Assembly (NCBI GenBank): GCA_003175915.1
Contig: PSRH01000138.1
Span: forward strand, 1-9,606
DNA from: Candidatus Melainabacteria bacterium
GTDB taxonomy: Bacteria; Cyanobacteriota; Vampirovibrionia; Obscuribacterales; Obscuribacteraceae
Direction of reading: 5' to 3'
DNA length: 9,606 bases
The position numbers and the translations under genes are program-made. Shown here piece by piece: positions 6,119 to 9,606 of this stretch (position 1 is the stretch's first letter; each line of letters starts with the position of its first letter). Below the pieces are notes generated by a model. It had not been told where the DNA came from and made no database searches. It was given only the letters and a program-made list of their open reading frames with translations.

Positions 6119-7255
6119 TCAGCGATCTACATCAGGCAAAATTATGTCGAGCGAGCCAAAGATGGCCATCACATCAGCAATCGGACGGTCAATCAGAAGC
6201 GGCGGCAAAACCGACAAATTGGAGAAAGAAGGATTGCGCCAGCGGAAACGATAGGGTTTGTCCGAACCATTGGAGACGACATAGCATCCCAAGACGCCAC
6301 GTGGCGACTCAACCGCGGCAAAACCTTCGCCGGCCTTGACCCGCAGACCGGCATTTTGTTTCTTGGTTTTGGCCATGATATCGCCCTGCGGAATCATATC
6401 TATGACTTGCTTGATGATTTCGTTTGACTGTCGCATTTCGCGCACCCGGGCAAGATATCGATCCCTGGTGTCACCATCCTTATCAAAAGTAATGACATCG
6501 AACTTCAACTTGTCGTAAACGGAATAGGGCTTGAAGCGGCGCAGATCATAATTGATTCCGGAGGCGCGCAAGGAAGGTCCGGTGACGCCATACTCCATGG
6601 CCAGACTCTTAGGCAGGACACCGACACCGGTTGTACGATCAAGAAAAATCGGATTTTCCGTGACGATAGCCTCATACTCGTTCACTCGTTCGGGGAATTC
6701 TTTGGTGAAGGCCTCGACACGCTTGAACCAGTCGGCTTTAGGGTCGCGCTGTACACCGCCAATGCGGATGTAATTAAACATCATCCTTTGCCCCGAAATC
6801 TCTTCGAGGAAAGTAAGGATCTTCTCCCGCTCCCGGAAGGGATAAAAGGGGAAACCGTATAAAGCGCCAAGATCAATCAAATACGTTCCCAGCCAGAGAA
6901 GATGGGAACTGATCCGGTTCAATTCGGAAGCCAAAACTCGCAAGTACTCGGCCCGCTCCGGCACTTCCGTGCCGTCAACATGCTCTGAGGCGCGCGCCAA
7001 CGCCCAGGAAGTGAACATCCCAGAAAGATAATCGACGCGATCGATGAGAGCCTGGTATTGAAACCAGGTACGATTTTGGCCTTGCCATTCCTGGGCGCGA
7101 TGCAAGTGTCCGAGCACCGGCTCGACGTGCCTGACTATTTCGCCATCAAGCTTGAGAATCAACCGCAAGACGCCATGGGTGGCCGGGTGCTGCGGCCCCA
7201 TGTTGATGATCATCTCATCAGTCTTCAATCGGTCTGATTTTATCTCTGTGGCCAT
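6119..7255 (-). CDS. nuoD: NDH-1 subunit D, 49-kDa quinone-binding subunit
   Basis: NuoD (NdhH) forms the quinone-binding pocket with NuoB near cluster N2. It is related to the large subunit of [NiFe] hydrogenases but has no metal ligands. GPQHPATHGVLRL (20-32) is the signature loop, whose histidines line the quinone site. IDRVDYLSGM (71-80) carries the conserved tyrosine, here Tyr76, that contacts the quinone head. ELNRISSHLLWLG (111-123), FREREKI (140-146) and YIRIGGV (162-168) follow, and the end ADVMAIFGSLDIILPDVDR (360-378) is typical. The 378 residues match the stand-alone form, so it is not fused to NuoC. The GYLHRGIEK stretch of most homologues reads GHLHRAQEW (49-57), a local divergence. 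The ATG lies 35 bp after nuoC, with GAGAG about 7 nt upstream. Confidence 0.97.
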   Translation of the reverse strand: MATEIKSDRLKTDEMIINMGPQHPATHGVLRLILKLDGEIVRHVEPVLGHLHRAQEWQGQNRTWFQYQALIDRVDYLSGMFTSWALARASEHVDGTEVPERAEYLRVLASELNRISSHLLWLGTYLIDLGALYGFPFYPFREREKILTFLEEISGQRMMFNYIRIGGVQRDPKADWFKRVEAFTKEFPERVNEYEAIVTENPIFLDRTTGVGVLPKSLAMEYGVTGPSLRASGINYDLRRFKPYSVYDKLKFDVITFDKDGDTRDRYLARVREMRQSNEIIKQVIDMIPQGDIMAKTKKQNAGLRVKAGEGFAAVESPRGVLGCYVVSNGSDKPYRFRWRNPSFSNLSVLPPLLIDRPIADVMAIFGSLDIILPDVDR

Positions 7256-7290
7256 GGTCAGCTCTCTATCCGCCTGGGCAAATCTTTTGC

Positions 7291-7830
7291 CTATCTGAAA
7301 CTACCGGGACTCTTGTCGTTAAGCGCATCGACAGGTTGTCGATAATCCCGCCGCAAAGGATGCCCTTCCCAATCCCAGGGATTGAGAATGCGGCGCAAGT
7401 AAGGATGGCCAAGATACCGTATGCCAACCAGATCAAAGGTCTCACGCTCGTGCCAATTGGCCGCTTGCCAAATAGGAGCAACGCTGGGAACTTCCGGCAG
7501 ATAGTCAGCTTTGACAGTGGCCTTGGCGATGCGCACCTTAATCACCAGCTCGTTTTTATTGGAGTAAGACCACAAATGATAGACCGAATCGAAGGTGTCC
7601 GGGCTGTCAACGCCTGACACGGTGACAAGAAAATCAAGAGCCACTTCGGCGCTGTTTCGCAACAAACGCAAGGCTGCCGTCAAGTCCTTACTATCCACCT
7701 CGAGCGTTTCCACACCGCTTGAGGCAGGCAGGGGGCTTGAATTGATGCCATGATCTTTCAAGAACTGGCCAAACGGTCCGGTTGTTGGCGGATTCTCAGC
7801 TGGTTTGCCTTGACTGGTTTCTGTCGTCAT
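7291..7830 (-). CDS. nuoC: NDH-1 subunit C, 30-kDa subunit
   Basis: NuoC (NdhJ) is a structural subunit of the connecting module that packs against NuoD and NuoB and carries no cofactor. The family signature is clear near the C-terminus, from WHERETFDLVGI (126-137) through HPYLRRILNPWDWEGHPLRR (142-161). The first 40 residues are polar and Pro/Ser/Thr-rich, and the folded domain starts near residue 41. At 179 residues the length is normal for a separate NuoC. The ATG lies 39 bp after nuoB, the longest gap in the operon, with only a weak AGGG upstream. The C-terminus stops shortly after the signature, as in short bacterial forms. Confidence 0.96.
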   Translation of the reverse strand: MTTETSQGKPAENPPTTGPFGQFLKDHGINSSPLPASSGVETLEVDSKDLTAALRLLRNSAEVALDFLVTVSGVDSPDTFDSVYHLWSYSNKNELVIKVRIAKATVKADYLPEVPSVAPIWQAANWHERETFDLVGIRYLGHPYLRRILNPWDWEGHPLRRDYRQPVDALNDKSPGSFR

Positions 7831-7869
7831 CGTTGCCCTGTTCGCTTCACCTTAACTGCAAGACTCTCT

Positions 7870-8541
7870 TTACGCCTGAGGCTTTCTCTCCACCGATTCG
7901 CTGGCAAGCGCCATTTGCGTGTCAAGTTGAGCTTCTTTGATCAGATCCTCCACCGGTCTGCCGGTGTCATAGTCCACGTAACGCACGGCTGTCTGCTTAT
8001 AGACGCGGTGACGCCGGCTGGCGTAAGTTTCGGTCCTGATCTTTTGCTGTAGCTTAAGCAGAGCATCAAGAATACCCTCTGGACGTGGCGGGCATCCAGG
8101 TAAATAGACATCCACGGGGATGATCCGATCAACCCCCTGCACCACCGAATAAGAGTCATTGAACATGCCGCCTGTAACTGTGCAGGCACCCATGGCGATG
8201 ACATACTTGGGCTCGGGCAATTGTTCGTACAAAGTGATGAGCGCCGGCGCCATCTTGCGAGTGATTGTGCCGGCGGTAATAATCATGTCGGCCTGACGCG
8301 GCGTGGCTCGGAAAACTTCTGAACCGAATCGAGAAATGTCGAATCTTGACATACCAACACACATCATCTCGATGGCGCAACAGGATGTGCCGAAGGTGAG
8401 CGGCCACACGGCGTTGGACCTGGCCCAGTTGGCAATCGGATCGAGATAGCGCGACAAAGCATCGATTGCCTGATCCAAAGTTGTCAGGCTAACCGTATCC
8501 TTCAACTCTTCCGGCAGTTGGGTGGTGAGTTGATTACTCAT
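7870..8541 (-). CDS. nuoB: NDH-1 subunit B, cluster N2 subunit
   Basis: NuoB (NdhK) holds the terminal [4Fe-4S] cluster N2, which reduces quinone. The unusual tandem-cysteine ligand pair is present as GTSCCAIEMM (51-60; Cys54, Cys55), with the other ligands Cys120 in AMGACTVTGG and Cys150 in LPGCPPRPE. FRATPRQADMII (77-88) and VQGVDRIIPVDVYLPG (134-149) are also conserved. The length, 223, is normal to slightly long, because of a polar tail after about residue 170. The ATG lies 6 bp after the nuoA stop, with GGGAG 9 nt upstream. All four ligands are intact, so the subunit should be functional. Confidence 0.97.
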   Translation of the reverse strand: MSNQLTTQLPEELKDTVSLTTLDQAIDALSRYLDPIANWARSNAVWPLTFGTSCCAIEMMCVGMSRFDISRFGSEVFRATPRQADMIITAGTITRKMAPALITLYEQLPEPKYVIAMGACTVTGGMFNDSYSVVQGVDRIIPVDVYLPGCPPRPEGILDALLKLQQKIRTETYASRRHRVYKQTAVRYVDYDTGRPVEDLIKEAQLDTQMALASESVERKPQA

Positions 8542-8547
8542 AAGCGG

Positions 8548-8940
8548 CTACTCCCAATGCAAGGCCCCTTTCTTCCAGGCATAGGCCAGGCCCACCGCCA
8601 GAACCGCCAGGAAAATCGTGATCTCGACAGGACCGAACAAAAGCGACTTCATTTGGGCGCTCACTTCATCAGTGACCAAGACCCAGGGAATGATGAAGAC
8701 AATTTCGATGTCAAACAATATAAAGAGCAAGGCATATAGATAGTAACGAATGTCGAACTGGACGAGCGCCTCTTGAAACGGCTTCATGCCACACTCATAA
8801 GGCTGATTTTTCAGAGGATTAGGGCGATGATAACCCAGCATTTTCTGGAGAAGCCAAGCAAGACCGATCATGCCGACGGCCGGTAACGCAAAGCCCATTA
8901 AAACAAAGACCGCGATCTGAGCTAATTGCAACTGATACAT
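8548..8940 (-). CDS. nuoA: NDH-1 subunit A, membrane
   Basis: NuoA (NdhC) is a three-helix membrane subunit beside the quinone tunnel. Its first loop, between helices 1 and 2, contacts NuoD and NuoB. Visible features are helix 1 (about 9-33), the loop motif YECGMKP (48-54), FDIRYYLYALLFILFDIE (62-79) with the acidic residues of helix 2, helix 3 (about 105-121), and the end AYAWKKGALHW (119-129). The 130 residues are typical. It is the first gene of the operon. The ATG at 8940 follows AGGGAAG by about 7 nt, and a candidate extended -10 promoter lies about 50 bp upstream. Confidence 0.97.
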   Translation of the reverse strand: MYQLQLAQIAVFVLMGFALPAVGMIGLAWLLQKMLGYHRPNPLKNQPYECGMKPFQEALVQFDIRYYLYALLFILFDIEIVFIIPWVLVTDEVSAQMKSLLFGPVEITIFLAVLAVGLAYAWKKGALHWE

Positions 8941-8991
8941 GATTCCGCTTCCCTGGCTGAGGTTTAGCTACTTTCCCCCGGCGCACTGGTA

Positions 8992-9000
8992 AGCATAGCA
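8992..9000 (-). promoter_or_regulatory. Candidate extended -10 promoter of the nuo operon
   Basis: On the minus strand TGCTATGCT matches the extended -10 pattern TGnTAnnnT. No good -35 lies 16-18 bp upstream. Transcription would start near 8985 and give a leader of about 45 nt to nuoA. Sequence pattern only. Confidence 0.28.
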
Positions 9001-9154
9001 GGACTGGCCGTAAACTCTTCGCTTTGGTAAACAAGGCCGCCCCCTTTGTGATCAGGTATGCGGCTAGTGAAATTGCCAGGCTTGATAGCAAATTGAGAAG
9101 ATCAGCGATGACCCAAAAGGCTAAGACAAAAACATTCCTAAAGATGAGTTTGAG

Positions 9155-9166
9155 TGTTCTTGAACA
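9155..9166. repeat. Short palindrome TGTTC-TT-GAACA
   Basis: TGTTCTTGAACA is a 5-bp inverted repeat around a 2-bp centre. It lies between the two divergent candidate promoters and could be an operator, but elements this short are expected by chance. Confidence 0.3.
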
Positions 9167-9188
9167 GCAAGAAAGATCGTGCTTTTCA

Positions 9189-9229
9189 GGCGAATCGAAA
9201 AAAAGCGAGGTTCGCCAGGGAAGCTGGCG
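9189..9229. repeat. Overlapping, mutually exclusive hairpins
   Basis: GGCGAA (9189-9194) can pair with TTCGCC (9211-9216), extended inwards by TCG (9195-9197) with CGA (9206-9208). The perfect 6-bp hairpin CGCCAG (9213-9218) / CTGGCG (9224-9229) has a 5-nt loop and shares bases 9213-9216, so both cannot form together. Read on the minus strand, the second hairpin is followed after 8 nt by a run of seven T (9198-9204). The layout resembles an attenuator in a long nuo leader, or a weak terminator of antisense transcripts. Confidence 0.4.
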
Positions 9230-9254
9230 GTTGCTAAGATCTAAAAAACAAAGA

Positions 9255-9283
9255 TTAACAATTAAGCCGCCCCATTTTGTTAT
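9255..9283 (+). promoter_or_regulatory. Candidate promoter of rnc
   Basis: TTAACA (9255-9260, 5 of 6 to the -35 consensus) and TGTTAT (9278-9283, 4 of 6 to the -10) are separated by 17 bp. An A-rich stretch just upstream (9242-9253) could act as an UP element. Transcription would start near 9290, about 60 nt before the rnc ATG. Confidence 0.35.
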
Positions 9284-9352
9284 TGGTAATGTTCAATTTC
9301 TTCCAAGTGGAAAGCAACGCCAAACGCCCGCTCTCAGGTAACCCCAACCAGA

Positions 9353-9606
9353 ATGTCAAATAATCTCCCTGCCACTGTCACCGGTAAGCGTCTAAAAGAC
9401 CTTGACCACTTAAGCGCCAAACTAGGAATTACTTTTGGTCGCATGGGATTGTTGAATGAGGCGCTCACCCACAGTTCTTTCGCTGCCGAGAGCGGCACGA
9501 AGGATTACGAACGCCTGGAGTTCTTCGGCGACGCCGTCCTGAAATTCGTAATTAGCGAATATTTACTTGAGCGCTTTCCAGATTACGACGAAGGCAAACT
9601 CACCGA
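9353..9606 (+). CDS. rnc: Ribonuclease III, 3'-truncated by window edge
   Basis: RNase III cuts double-stranded RNA and processes the rRNA precursor and some mRNAs. The first 84 codons are visible, from the ATG at 9353 to the window edge with no stop. EALTHSSFA (36-44) and the catalytic signature ERLEFFGDAVL (53-63) are diagnostic. Glu53, Glu56 and Asp60 match the acidic residues of the E. coli signature. The rest of the nuclease domain and the dsRNA-binding domain lie outside the window. The start gives a normal N-terminal length, but only a weak AGG precedes it at 9336-9338. It runs divergently from the nuo operon. Confidence 0.95.
   Translation, partial: MSNNLPATVTGKRLKDLDHLSAKLGITFGRMGLLNEALTHSSFAAESGTKDYERLEFFGDAVLKFVISEYLLERFPDYDEGKLT

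Larger units (their letters stand above)
8941..9352. other. Divergent intergenic region between nuoA and rnc
   Basis: About 410 bp separate the minus-strand nuo operon from the plus-strand rnc gene. It contains a candidate nuo promoter near 8992-9000 and a candidate rnc promoter at 9255-9283. Between them are a short palindrome (9155-9166) and overlapping hairpins (9189-9229). An open frame of 105 codons on the plus strand (9024-9341) looks like non-coding sequence. No tRNA or known riboswitch was recognised. Confidence 0.6.

Noticed and set aside
9024..9341. 105-codon plus-strand frame between nuoA and rnc
   Set aside because: The translation is Lys/Arg/Gln-rich with no recognisable domain, starts at a non-ATG codon without a ribosome binding site, and covers the candidate promoters and hairpins. 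It is more likely chance.

Overview
The window comes from a bacterial chromosome of roughly balanced base composition. It holds ordinary housekeeping genes around one large minus-strand operon for respiratory complex I (NDH-1). No mobile element, CRISPR array, tRNA or rRNA was seen. The NDH-1 set goes straight from nuoD to nuoH, with no nuoE/F/G, so the NADH-oxidising module is absent, as in the 11-subunit enzymes of cyanobacteria, chloroplasts and several other lineages. Endings such as the NuoD '..SLDIILPDVDR' and NuoA '..AYAWKKGALHW' resemble cyanobacterial NdhH and NdhC as I remember them. A non-photosynthetic relative of cyanobacteria (Melainabacteria/Vampirovibrionia, for example Obscuribacter-like) fits, but this is a guess from family knowledge and not a demonstrated assignment.

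Layout. 1-507 (+): 3' part of ubiX (flavin prenyltransferase). 453-1073 (+): rimM (ribosome maturation factor), overlapping ubiX. 1074-1295: intergenic, with a long inverted repeat and a candidate promoter. 1296-2702 (+): a divergent family-20 glycosyltransferase related to trehalose-6-phosphate synthase, with several substrate-pocket residues replaced. 2724-8940 (-): nuoA-B-C-D-H-I-J-K, read right to left, with gaps from an 8-bp overlap to 39 bp. 8941-9352: divergent intergenic region with candidate promoters and hairpins. 9353-9606 (+): 5' part of rnc (RNase III).

How the genes work together. NuoB, C, D and I form the peripheral connecting arm that carries electrons through clusters N6a, N6b and N2 to quinone. 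NuoA, H, J and K are membrane subunits at the quinone-site end of the proton-pumping arm. The antiporter-like subunits NuoL/M/N are not in the window. nuoK is followed 21 bp later by the convergent glycosyltransferase gene, so nuoL/M/N must lie elsewhere if the complex is complete. UbiX makes the prenyl-FMN cofactor of UbiD-type decarboxylases, often used in quinone synthesis, but no ubiD is visible here.

The most unusual points are: (1) NuoK is about twice its normal length, with a roughly 93-residue, three-helix N-terminal extension. It has a very strong Shine-Dalgarno at the outer start and a second SD plus GTG exactly where a normal NuoK would begin. (2) NuoH is enlarged and NuoI has a long Ala/Pro/Lys/Glu tail. 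(3) The GT20 enzyme keeps the nucleotide-sugar Arg/Lys/Glu residues but has lost others of the canonical OtsA active site. No wholly new multi-gene system was found.
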